From: a virus
Length of the DNA stretch: 40,596 nucleotides
Strand: one strand, 5' to 3'
IMG/VR virus record: IMGVR_UViG_3300021437_000045
Location: 1 to 40,596 of that record
Shown here: positions 8,587 through 16,279 of the stretch, piece by piece
How the letters are laid out: each line of letters begins with the position of its first letter
How positions within the stretch are numbered: the stretch's first letter is position 1
Program-made: the position numbers and the translations under genes
The notes under the pieces: model-generated
Database searches by the model: none
Told to the model about the DNA's origin: nothing
Seen by the model: only the letters and a program-made list of their open reading frames with translations

Positions 8587-8984
8587 TGTGTCCACACCCT
8601 CAGCGCGAGGCGCGTCATGACGTTGTTCTCGCTGTCCGATTCCACGGCCATGATTTCGTACGGCACGCCGTCCACAACCGCCTGGTTGGCTTGGATGATC
8701 TGCGGAAAATACCCGTCCAGTAGCAAGTGAAACTGCGTCTGCGTCTCGAATTGCTGTGGAGCACGCACGGTCGCCTGCTGGTTGGGATTGTAGGGCCGCT
8801 GAATGGCCTTCCGGCACGGGATATTGACCAGCCCAGCGACGTTGACCCAGTCCGTTAGATCCGGCTGGCCGGTTGTGCTGACGGCTCCGGTACGCGCCTG
8901 AATCGTGCATTGCGAAACGAAAAGGTCCGCTTGCTCCACGATCGGAATGACCTGGCCAAACTCGTAAGTAAGCGACTGGTTCAT
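8583..8984 (-). CDS. Head closure/connector-like protein
   Basis: 133 residues from the ATG at 8984, which overlaps the upstream TGA as ATGA. The start is MNQSLTYEFGQVIPIVEQ; the rest is strand-rich with an IPCRKAIQ segment. Size and position between the gp6-like connector and the gp10-like gene fit head closure proteins. The family is inferred from synteny. An in-frame start at 9047 would overlap the upstream gene by 67 bases and is less likely. Confidence 0.75.
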   Translation of the reverse strand: MNQSLTYEFGQVIPIVEQADLFVSQCTIQARTGAVSTTGQPDLTDWVNVAGLVNIPCRKAIQRPYNPNQQATVRAPQQFETQTQFHLLLDGYFPQIIQANQAVVDGVPYEIMAVESDSENNVMTRLALRVWTQ

Positions 8985-9460
8985 GCGCCGCTCTGCCTCT
9001 GAACTTGCTTCCAGAATCGATCGCGGAAGCTGAAGTAGTCGTTGCACATTTCGATGATGGCGAACGCGCCCGCGTTGTCGTCCATGTCGAGGTACTGCTG
9101 AGCCGTCTCGCGCAACTGAATCGAGGCGTCTGAGCTGTCGAGCTGCACGTCCAGGAGCTTTTTGACCGACGCCAGGCGCGCCTTGTTCGCCGCGACCGCG
9201 TTGAGCAGGTAGGCCGCCACGCGCAGATAGCTGATGGGCGAGCTCGGAAGATTCTGGCCGGCTGGCGGCGTGTAGAACATGCTCGACTGGAAGTTAGCTT
9301 GCACGACGTTGTACATCGCCGTGATTTCCTGATCCTCGAAAATATAGATCGGGTTTCCGTTCGGGTCGAACTGTTGGGTGTCGGAGATCAGCAGGCGCGG
9401 GTAGTCGATCGCTGGATTCAGCGTCGGCGGACTCGAAGTGGGGCCATAGCTAAAAGACAT
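8981..9460 (-). CDS. gp6-like head-tail connector protein
   Basis: 159 residues from the ATG at 9460 (MSFSYGPTSSPPTLNPAID). The helical C-terminal part fits connector proteins just downstream of the capsid gene. The start is uncertain: an in-frame ATG at 9523 would add 21 residues, MKCAVKLVLGSGGLAALVFL and a Ser, which resemble a signal peptide and would be odd on a connector. Neither start has a clear Shine-Dalgarno sequence. The shorter form matches the usual family start better. Confidence 0.7.
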   Translation of the reverse strand: MSFSYGPTSSPPTLNPAIDYPRLLISDTQQFDPNGNPIYIFEDQEITAMYNVVQANFQSSMFYTPPAGQNLPSSPISYLRVAAYLLNAVAANKARLASVKKLLDVQLDSSDASIQLRETAQQYLDMDDNAGAFAIIEMCNDYFSFRDRFWKQVQRQSGA

Positions 9461-9536
9461 GCTGAGAAACACCAACGCCGCCAAGCCGCCGCTACCCAGC
9501 ACCAGCTTGACGGCGCATTTCATGAGAGGACCGTCG

Positions 9537-10874
9537 TTAGACTCCCAGACCAGTGCTGGCGACCGTCGAGCGGCCATCAATCTGCGTACCGCCGAAAACG
9601 CCGACGATTTTCATGTCCTGATCCATCGAATAGAAGTCTCCCATCATGGCATCCACGCCGCCGCCCATCCGCTGCGTGTTCGGCAGCTTCTGGTAAATCT
9701 GCGGCGTTTCGTAGCCGTTCAGGAAGCCGACTTCGACGCAAGGACGATTTTGAGCGTTGGGGTCTACCACGATAGCCCAGGAAGTCGGGGACGCGGCGCC
9801 GGTCACCACGATCGGGATATAGGGGTCGAGAATCGGCACCATGTCCCGGATGGCCCAGTTGTTCGTCTGCAAAAACTGGCTCGGGAAACCCTGGGCGTTG
9901 CCCGTGCCGCCCTCGGTCTGAATCCAGTTCGAAATCTGATTCATCAGGTTCATGGCCGTGGCTTTGAGCGAAGGCCCGTACACTAGGTACATCGTCCCGG
10001 TGATGAGAATCGGGTCGCCGGTCGAGTCCCGCATGTTGGCAAGGACCTTCAGCGCGTCCTGGATGCCCTGAATCGAGAGCGCCGGGTTGTTCGACGCCGC
10101 GCCGTTCGCTTTGTTGATGATGTTCTTGTAGCCGGTGGCGTACAAGAGCGCGTTCGGGCCGTTCGAGTCGAAGAACAGGCCGGTGATGAACTTCGAGATA
10201 CCGCGGTTTCCCGCGATCGCGAGCCGGTTGGCCAAGTCGCGGAAAATGCCCAAGTCGTCATTGACGAACGCCCGCCAGTTGACCGAGGTCATGGCCTGGT
10301 AGAGCTCGGGCTGATAGGTCAGTGCCGCAGTGCTCGTGGCCGGTGAACCATCCTGCGGGTTCGGGCCGATCAGCGCGCGCTGAGGCGGCGGTGCCGCGGC
10401 GTCCATCGCAGTGAATGGAGTCACCACGCCGTCGAGCAAATAGCGTTTGACCACGCGGAAGTCGCGCAGCGGATGCACCTTCACGAGCGGCTTGTTGACG
10501 ATTGGGTAGGCGTTGTAAAAGCCGTAATACAGCCGGTCAAGCACGTCAACGAAAAGCGCCTGGTAATCCGTGACGCTCATCGTTTCGCGCAATCCCAACT
10601 GGCGGCCGCCCGGATCGCCGTAAACGCCAGGATACTTCTCGGCGATGTAACGCACGAAGATTTCGCGCGTCGGTGTCATCGCCTCGCGGAAAATAACCGC
10701 GTCCTCGCGGCCGCTCAGCACGTCCGAGTACAACTTCGCGGCGGCTGCGACGCGGTGCACTGGAAAGCGTTTCTGGATCAGATGCCCGAAGCCCTGCATG
10801 GAGGGATGAGCCTCAACCGGAGTACCGAGCTGGTAGGCGCCAGCGCTGCCCATTTCTGAAACTTTAGTTTTCAC
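9537..10874 (-). CDS. Major capsid protein
   Basis: 445 residues, in the canonical slot between the decoration protein and the connectors. Features include an N-terminal helix region, a P-domain-like segment (TPFTAMDAA), an internal LANMRDSTGDPILI and a C-terminal half ending in an E-loop/A-domain-like region with repeated Gly. This fits HK97-fold coat proteins, closer to the larger Mu-type or lambda-independent coats. I see no N-terminal delta-domain, so scaffolding is probably supplied by the upstream protease gene. Confidence 0.85.
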   Translation of the reverse strand: MKTKVSEMGSAGAYQLGTPVEAHPSMQGFGHLIQKRFPVHRVAAAAKLYSDVLSGREDAVIFREAMTPTREIFVRYIAEKYPGVYGDPGGRQLGLRETMSVTDYQALFVDVLDRLYYGFYNAYPIVNKPLVKVHPLRDFRVVKRYLLDGVVTPFTAMDAAAPPPQRALIGPNPQDGSPATSTAALTYQPELYQAMTSVNWRAFVNDDLGIFRDLANRLAIAGNRGISKFITGLFFDSNGPNALLYATGYKNIINKANGAASNNPALSIQGIQDALKVLANMRDSTGDPILITGTMYLVYGPSLKATAMNLMNQISNWIQTEGGTGNAQGFPSQFLQTNNWAIRDMVPILDPYIPIVVTGAASPTSWAIVVDPNAQNRPCVEVGFLNGYETPQIYQKLPNTQRMGGGVDAMMGDFYSMDQDMKIVGVFGGTQIDGRSTVASTGLGV

Positions 10875-10876
10875 GT

Positions 10877-11281
10877 TTATGCTCCGTGGGGTAGCAGCAC
10901 GGTGGCTGCGGTGTTCGTCACGCCCGCCGCGATTGCGGGGTCGGACGGGTCGAGATAGCCGAAGAAATTGTTCGCCGTGTTGGCGTCGATGGTGAGGTTG
11001 TACAGCACGTTGGTGGCCGGGTCCAGCGTTCCCGTGGCATAGAGCTTGTCACCGGGATTGATCTTGTGCGTGGTCTGCGGACTCTCGACGGTCTGACCGA
11101 CGACGGTCAGCGTGAACGAGCCGCCGATCAGCACTGTCGTACCGCCGTTGTCAGACTGGTAATTGTCCAGGGCAACGCAAGGGACGAGGCCGACCATTAG
11201 CGGGTCGCCGGCTTTGATGGTGGGCGGGCAAAGAATGAAGCGCCGGCTGGTAGGGGTGCCGGTAAATTTTTGGTCCTGCAT
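10877..11281 (-). CDS. Capsid decoration/cement-like protein
   Basis: 134 residues, ATG at 11281 overlapping the TAA of the upstream protease gene (TAATG). It is strand-rich, with a start (MQDQKFTGTPTSRRFIL) and a middle section on GDKLYATGTLDPATN that fit small head decoration proteins related to the DUF2190 type. It stands immediately before the major capsid gene, where cement proteins usually are. The role is inferred from position and pattern. Confidence 0.75.
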   Translation of the reverse strand: MQDQKFTGTPTSRRFILCPPTIKAGDPLMVGLVPCVALDNYQSDNGGTTVLIGGSFTLTVVGQTVESPQTTHKINPGDKLYATGTLDPATNVLYNLTIDANTANNFFGYLDPSDPAIAAGVTNTAATVLLPHGA

Positions 11282-12891
11282 TAGGCTGCATCCTCCCGTC
11301 CGCGCACCGCGAGTTTCGCCTGCGCCTCAGTCATGCCGAGGGACTCGAAGACGTCGCGCGCCTCGCGCTTCGATTCCTTCAGCGCCTTCTTTTCGCGCTT
11401 GGCTTCCTTCGGGTCGATGGGCGTCACGCTGCCCATGCCGACCACGCGGCCAGAACCGGTGATACTGGCCAGGTATTCGCCCTCGGCTTTGGCTTCCGCT
11501 GCCACCGCTTCGCCGAGCTTCTTTTCGTCCAGCGCTTCGCTCAGGTCGAGCGTGGCAACCGCGCGCTCCACCACGCGTTTCTTCGCGAGCTCAGGCAGCG
11601 TTACCGCTTCCAGCAACGCGAAAGCCTTCTCGCGTGCCGTCGCCGGAAGCGTCGCTTTCCGCACGCCGGCTTCGACGAGCTTTTGAACATCTTCAGCCGT
11701 CATGTCTTCGACTCCTTTTTGAGATTGGGCGCTGCGCGCCGCTTCGGTGAGAATCATGCCGCCAGCGCCGGCGCGTGTGACCACGTCAACCGACTCGGCG
11801 CTCGTCAGCTCGGTCAGCACGGGCAGACCGTCTTTCTTCTGATTGGACTCGGCCTTGCCGCTCGCCCGGATGGACATGCCGACATGCGCGGCCTTCTCTT
11901 CGACTATCTGGGCGTGATCGGCAAACACCTTCATGCGCGCATAAAGACCGGGGCCTTTGGCGTGCGACTCGCTGTAGGCGGCCGTGGTGGTCAGGACGCC
12001 GGCCAGGTTCTTGACGTCGCCCTCGGGCCGCTGCGATTCCTCGGCCAACGTCGGGTGATTCAGGTAAACGTGCGTGCCGGCCTTGAATACTTTCGGGCCA
12101 TCGCGTTGCAGAACTTCCTTGGGGTAGAACGCCGAACTGCCTTTGCCAGGCGCGATGAGCTTGATCTCGTAATCGGCCTTGGCTTCCTTCAGCACGATGG
12201 TTTCGAGCGTCGCCACTCCCTCGGTGAGCTTCAGCTCGTCATCAGCAAAGCGGAAACGCAGACCTTCGGTCGAGTCTTCGCTGCCGCCCTGCCAGGCCTT
12301 CGGCAGATACTTTGACCAGCCTTTTTTCTTGGCGATGCGGATGATGTTCGACTTTAGCGTCGAGGTTCCGTAGTTGGCTGAACCTGCGCGTCCCATGGAC
12401 CGTACAGCCGCCATCACGTCGCCCGGTTTCAGAATCGGGAAGCTCTTGCCTTTGCCGGCGAATGAGCCGGCGTCCGCCGCGTCGCGTTCGTCCTTCGAGA
12501 TGAACCGCTCGTACAGGGGAAGTCCGGTGTACAGCTTCTCTTTCTTGAACGCCGATTCCATCGAGGCGTAGTGGTCTTCCTCGTCGGCCTCGGGCACGTA
12601 GCTCGTGACGGGCAGAACGTCTTCAGCGTTCTCCATGTCGAGGCTCGCCGTTGATGCTCCGTTGGCCTGAGTGATCTGGTAGGGAACACGCTTCAAGTCG
12701 CCGCCCATCGACAGGATCACTTCGCCGGAAGTGGAATCGCCGTAAATGTCACAGACGCAACCGCCAACGTCCTCTGCGGCATCGCATAGCCAGCGGTAGA
12801 GGTCGTTGTGGGAAAGCTCGTCGGCCTGTTCCTGGAGTTTGGTCGCTACCGTCTGAAACGCTTCGCTCAGTTTCATGTGGCTTTTCAGCAT
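11281..12891 (-). CDS. Prohead maturation protease with C-terminal scaffold-like domain
   Basis: 536 residues from the ATG at 12891 (AGGTG five bases upstream); an ATG at 12876 is also possible. Residues about 120-200 contain SFPILKPGDVMAAVRSMG and a Gly/Lys-rich helix, like the DUF6582 domain. Residues about 240-380 look like a serine prohead protease: VYLNHPTL (candidate His), VGMSIRASGK (candidate Ser) and LTSAESVDVVTRAGAGG. The last 150 residues are charged and helical (Glu/Lys-rich), as expected for a scaffold. It lies just before the decoration and coat genes. It should shape and mature the procapsid. Confidence 0.8.
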   Translation of the reverse strand: MLKSHMKLSEAFQTVATKLQEQADELSHNDLYRWLCDAAEDVGGCVCDIYGDSTSGEVILSMGGDLKRVPYQITQANGASTASLDMENAEDVLPVTSYVPEADEEDHYASMESAFKKEKLYTGLPLYERFISKDERDAADAGSFAGKGKSFPILKPGDVMAAVRSMGRAGSANYGTSTLKSNIIRIAKKKGWSKYLPKAWQGGSEDSTEGLRFRFADDELKLTEGVATLETIVLKEAKADYEIKLIAPGKGSSAFYPKEVLQRDGPKVFKAGTHVYLNHPTLAEESQRPEGDVKNLAGVLTTTAAYSESHAKGPGLYARMKVFADHAQIVEEKAAHVGMSIRASGKAESNQKKDGLPVLTELTSAESVDVVTRAGAGGMILTEAARSAQSQKGVEDMTAEDVQKLVEAGVRKATLPATAREKAFALLEAVTLPELAKKRVVERAVATLDLSEALDEKKLGEAVAAEAKAEGEYLASITGSGRVVGMGSVTPIDPKEAKREKKALKESKREARDVFESLGMTEAQAKLAVRGREDAA

Positions 12892-12943
12892 GTTGGCACC
12901 TACAGGTTGCGGTGAACAAGCGATTACACCTAAACTGTTGGGG

Positions 12944-13216
12944 ATGACTTGCTCGAAATGCCACGAGCGGGAAAAGCAGCCCAAGCACGCTTGGTGCCGC
13001 CAATGTCTTAGCGCCTACGAGAAAGCCAACCGGGCGCTGCGGCGCGAACGGGAACTGAAAACGGCCTTCTGTCGCGGTTTCGAAGCCCTTAAGGCCGATC
13101 TGACGACGGTGTTCCTACGGATAGGCCGGGCCGAGATGAACGGCTACAGCGCCGCCGAAATCGTCAAGAACGCCAAGCCAGAGGTTCCACGTGGCACATT
13201 GCGTGTAACAAACTGA
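12944..13216 (+). CDS. Zinc-ribbon protein on the opposite strand of the head operon
   Basis: 90 residues from the ATG at 12944. It begins MTCSKCHEREKQPKHAWC and continues with a second C-x2-C (CRQC), a four-cysteine zinc ribbon, followed by a basic helix (RALRRERELK) and an amphipathic tail. Small zinc-ribbon proteins of this shape are common in phages and are thought to bind nucleic acid. It fills an otherwise empty 329-base gap in the minus-strand operon and ends 4 bases before the stop of the convergent gene. The cysteine pattern supports it strongly; the function is unknown. Confidence 0.78.
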   Translation: MTCSKCHEREKQPKHAWCRQCLSAYEKANRALRRERELKTAFCRGFEALKADLTTVFLRIGRAEMNGYSAAEIVKNAKPEVPRGTLRVTN

Positions 13217-13220
13217 AAAG

Positions 13221-13937
13221 TCACTTGATGCCCGCCGCCACCGTGTCCCATACTCCCGAAGTCCCGGTCGTCCAATCAGTGCTGTACGTTCCAGGCGGCA
13301 GAATTTTGTAAGCCGGATAGAATCGTGCGCTGTCCGCTGTATTCAGAGCTGAAAACGAATTTGTAGGCCCGCTCGATAGGGTGGTCGTGGCATGCCAAGC
13401 AGCCGCGAACACGACTCCCCCGACAGATGTAGTCACTGCAAGGGTGGCCGGATTATTTGACGTACCGCTGTTCGTCGTTGGTGTCCCATCCGCTCCTCCC
13501 GTAGCGAGTCCGCTCCACTCCGACACGTTTACTGACGAGTTGCTTGGAGCGGCGGTGAACACAATCGCGACTGTTGTTCCCGGAGTGCCGGTGAGCGCGC
13601 CTGTGGACCAAATCTCTACATCTCGGTTAACCGGAAGGCTGGATTTGATTTTGGTCCAGGTGGCACCTGTCGAAGTGATCCCGCTGATGCTGACGGTTAA
13701 ATCCGAGTTTCCTCCCTGAAAAACCAGAAAGTGTCCCGCAATTGGCGCGCTGGAAAACGTACAGGTAGCCGTTGCGACGACCAGTGGGCAACTGATGGTC
13801 TGTTGAATGGGCGCTGGAAGATTACCGCTACTTCTCGCGCCAGGCCCAGGGAAGGGCAACGCTTGACCCAGCAGCGCAATGGCTAGTACGTTGGCAGCGC
13901 CGAAGAGCCTCAGCAGAGCTCTACTGGACACCGGCAT
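13221..13937 (-). CDS. Exported beta-rich virion-region protein
   Basis: 238 residues. The N-terminus (RALLRLFGAANVLAIALLGQ) looks like a signal peptide or membrane anchor. The rest is Ser/Thr/Gly-rich and strand-rich, with TGATWTKIKSS and a C-terminal GVWDTVAAGIK that resembles surface or virion beta-sandwich domains. Its start overlaps the end of the next upstream gene by 17 bases. It belongs to a run of three genes with exported-looking N-termini inside the head operon. Function unknown; a fibre or surface-attachment role is possible. Confidence 0.75.
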   Translation of the reverse strand: MPVSSRALLRLFGAANVLAIALLGQALPFPGPGARSSGNLPAPIQQTISCPLVVATATCTFSSAPIAGHFLVFQGGNSDLTVSISGITSTGATWTKIKSSLPVNRDVEIWSTGALTGTPGTTVAIVFTAAPSNSSVNVSEWSGLATGGADGTPTTNSGTSNNPATLAVTTSVGGVVFAAAWHATTTLSSGPTNSFSALNTADSARFYPAYKILPPGTYSTDWTTGTSGVWDTVAAGIK

Positions 13938-14532
13938 TTTGACTATTCGTGATGGCCGCTTGTGCGTTTTGGATCGCAGCCTCGTTGGTTACGATGCTCT
14001 GGGCGACAAAGGTCCTGATGATTTGTTTGAACCAGAGCGGCACGGTCGGATAGAGCAAGACGTTCACCGTCGCGCCGCTCAGATGAGTTGCAGCCGTGGT
14101 GCCGGTCGTGCCGCGCGTCACCGTCACCGTATTGCCTGAGAAGCCGCTTACGATCATGGCCTCGGAGTCGATGACGATGGCAGCGGCGTACTGGGAATAG
14201 GTGTTCGCCGCGACGCAGGTGTATTGATTACCGTTGTCGGTGGCAAAATAGAGGCTCAGCGCGAAATTGCCAGGGAGCTGCTGGGTGCATGTAGCTGGCC
14301 GCGCGGCCAAGGTGCCTGAAGTCCAACCTGCTGGAACCGCCGACACCGCAAACGAGGTCGTGGAAGCATCAAGCGCGCCCGAAAGAGTGATCGGGCCCGA
14401 CGCTGCTATTTGTTGGATGAGCGCCGCCTGAACTTGGACGTAATGTGCAGCGGGAATGGTGATCGGAACCGTTACGGCCACTTGGCACCACAGTGGCATC
14501 GCAAAAAACGCGAACAATAAAAACCGTTTCAT
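13921..14532 (-). CDS. Secreted protein of the fibre cluster
   Basis: 203 residues with a clear signal peptide, MKRFLLFAFFAMPLWCQ, probably cleaved after the Cys-Gln. The mature part is beta-rich, with a central GFSGNTVTVTRGTTGT segment like those found in phage fibre or collar proteins, and ends in a helical tail. The ATG overlaps the upstream TGA as ATGA. A Sec signal on a phage structural-operon protein is unusual. It may be exported by the host or may be assembled into virions; I cannot tell which. Confidence 0.78.
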   Translation of the reverse strand: MKRFLLFAFFAMPLWCQVAVTVPITIPAAHYVQVQAALIQQIAASGPITLSGALDASTTSFAVSAVPAGWTSGTLAARPATCTQQLPGNFALSLYFATDNGNQYTCVAANTYSQYAAAIVIDSEAMIVSGFSGNTVTVTRGTTGTTAATHLSGATVNVLLYPTVPLWFKQIIRTFVAQSIVTNEAAIQNAQAAITNSQNAGVQ

Positions 14533-15968
14533 CGGCTGACTCTCCAGTTCAAAGTGATGGCGCCGGGCGTGATCGAGGCGCTCGTGTTGTTGCAGACCTT
14601 AAAGTTTACGTTCCCAGAGGTCGGGTACGGGATGATGGTCAGCATCCCGCTGGTCGCTGGGATATAGCCGGTCACCGCTGTCGGGTCACCGTTGAAGCTG
14701 GCCTGGACGACATCGGTCGTCGCCGTCCCAGTCGCGGTCACGGTAACCACGGTGGCGCACGTTGCCGAAGAAATTGCGCCAGTTCCAAGGCTGGCCGTCC
14801 CGCTGGCAATTGTCTGGGTTACGGCGCTGGCCACGATGCCGGAATCAGCCGGTGTGTTGGACGCGCCGAACGAGGTGAGATGACCACTGGTGCCCGCGAA
14901 CGCGGTGCCGTTGATCTTGGTCACCGTCACGTTGGTGCTGATACCGCTGACGTCGCCGCCAAGCTGATTAACGTGCGAGCGGCCCCAGGAACCCGAGGCT
15001 TGGTCTACAACCTTGGACGCAGCGTACTGCACGGTGAGTGAGTAGCTGGTCGCTCCGTCGATGGTGTCGGAACCGGCGCGCGTCGGCGTGCAGGCGTTGG
15101 CCGTGCTGTCAATCTTCTTGACGGAAATCTCGCGCCCGCTTCCTGTGGCAGCTGGCAGGTTGATCGTTATAGGCCCAGTCGTCGCATCACAGGTGATATA
15201 GCTGTCTGCAGCTAAGACTGTGTAAGGAGAACTGCTTATCGCCTTTAGGTTGTCAAATAACTGATTCGCGGTGGCCGCGTTGCCAGTTGTGCTCTGATTC
15301 AGAGTCGGTACATCGGCCGCTTGAATAGTGTTATCGACATAGTGCGTTCCGTTCGAACGAAGGTAATGCCCCGCCGCACCCGGTGTGTTATTCGCTCCCG
15401 TGCCGCCGTTGGCTTCGGCCACTACGCCGGTCACATTCGACGCTGTGCCGCTCGTGTTCTGGTTTAGTGTAGGTACGTCAGCAGCCTGGATAGCTGAATC
15501 GACGTAATGCGTCCCGTTGCTGCGCAACACGTGCCCCGCTACCCCGGTGGTGTTGTTGGCTCCGGTCCCTCCGAGTGCTTCGGACACAACACCGCTCGGA
15601 GTAGCAGTCACCGTACACGTCGAACCGAGAGCACAGGACTGGCCATTCACCGTTGTGGCGGCGCTTGATGCAGCTTTTCCGTTCAGCGCGGTCTGTAAGT
15701 CCGTCTGATTGGAAAGTGTTCCTGAGATGCCTCCCCATGCGGGCGTGCCACCGCTTTGGCCGATCCAATCGGCGGCAAGAGCGCAGCCGGCCGCGTTGTT
15801 ACAGGCGTACAGCAGCCCTGCCGACGTCTGGCACTGCTGGCGGTAGGCGCCTGTCGTATTACCTGGTGTTCCGACGCAGGCTATGACGGAGCTGCCGCCG
15901 CCTGACGGCGGCGTATTCTGCGCGACGAGCGCCAAGGCGAAGAGCAGACCAGCCAGCAGCAGTTTCAT
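14529..15968 (-). CDS. Exported tail-fibre-like protein with 55-residue repeats
   Basis: 479 residues from the ATG at 15968, which shares one base with the upstream stop (TGATG). A signal peptide (MKLLLAGLLFALALVAQ) is followed by a Gly/Ser linker. Two 55-residue tandem repeats begin GVVSEALGGTGANN and GVVAEANGGTGANN and share HYVD..IQAADVPTLNQ. The C-terminal half is beta-rich and ends in NFKVCNNTSAS and ITLNWRVSR. The GGTGANN and IQAADVP motifs are typical of phage fibre stalks. Fibre function is likely; how an N-terminal signal fits is unclear. Confidence 0.82.
   Translation of the reverse strand: MKLLLAGLLFALALVAQNTPPSGGGSSVIACVGTPGNTTGAYRQQCQTSAGLLYACNNAAGCALAADWIGQSGGTPAWGGISGTLSNQTDLQTALNGKAASSAATTVNGQSCALGSTCTVTATPSGVVSEALGGTGANNTTGVAGHVLRSNGTHYVDSAIQAADVPTLNQNTSGTASNVTGVVAEANGGTGANNTPGAAGHYLRSNGTHYVDNTIQAADVPTLNQSTTGNAATANQLFDNLKAISSSPYTVLAADSYITCDATTGPITINLPAATGSGREISVKKIDSTANACTPTRAGSDTIDGATSYSLTVQYAASKVVDQASGSWGRSHVNQLGGDVSGISTNVTVTKINGTAFAGTSGHLTSFGASNTPADSGIVASAVTQTIASGTASLGTGAISSATCATVVTVTATGTATTDVVQASFNGDPTAVTGYIPATSGMLTIIPYPTSGNVNFKVCNNTSASITPGAITLNWRVSR
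15264..15593 (-). repeat. Two tandem 165-bp repeats in the fibre-like gene
   Basis: Two in-frame copies of about 165 bp (55 codons each) cover this region. The protein copies differ at scattered positions, and the DNA copies differ mainly at third bases, so the duplication is old and maintained by selection on the protein. The conserved blocks are GGTGANN, LRSNGTHYVD and IQAADVPTLNQ. Confidence 0.8.
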
Positions 15969-16267
15969 CAGTACTCCCAGGCGATGCACGCCGTCGCTCC
16001 CGCAGGCACGTACACGGCCATGCCGCCGAGGTTCCATAAGCAATTCTCGCCCACGTATGGCAGGAACTGGCTGCCGAAAGCCGCGCCAGCCGGTAACCCA
16101 CGAGTCGCGCTCACGTTCTCGCTTTCGCCGATGCGCACCGTTCCAGAGCCGAGCGCTACCACCTGAATAGCGCGCGCCACGTAGGGCGCATTGAAGCCGT
16201 TGTCTTTCGCAAGGTCGGCCAAGTTGAACGTGCCGGGTCCTGAAACGTCCGGTATGGTGTGCAGCAT
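15968..16267 (-). CDS. Small protein of the head/fibre cluster
   Basis: 99 residues. It starts MLHTIPDVSGPGTFNLADLA, is mostly strand-like, and ends MAVYVPAGATACIAWEY. No signal peptide and no recognised family. It follows the head morphogenesis gene by 12 bases and couples to the fibre-like gene by TGATG. Similar small proteins accompany phage fibres or decoration proteins, so a virion role is likely but unproven. Confidence 0.7.
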   Translation of the reverse strand: MLHTIPDVSGPGTFNLADLAKDNGFNAPYVARAIQVVALGSGTVRIGESENVSATRGLPAGAAFGSQFLPYVGENCLWNLGGMAVYVPAGATACIAWEY

Positions 16268-16279
16268 GGGGGGATTATA

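Noticed and set aside
9460-9580. Signal peptide on the gp6-like connector
   Set aside because: The hydrophobic extension exists only if the ATG at 9523 is used; the ATG at 9460 fits the family better. Noted as uncertain.
12905-12940. Promoter for the zinc-ribbon gene (TTGCGG and TAAACT)
   Set aside because: Both elements are weak and no further support was found.
16274-16279. TATAAT sequence just before the 99-residue gene
   Set aside because: No -35 element lies at 16-18 bases upstream, and it is 6 bases from the ATG, so it is probably chance.
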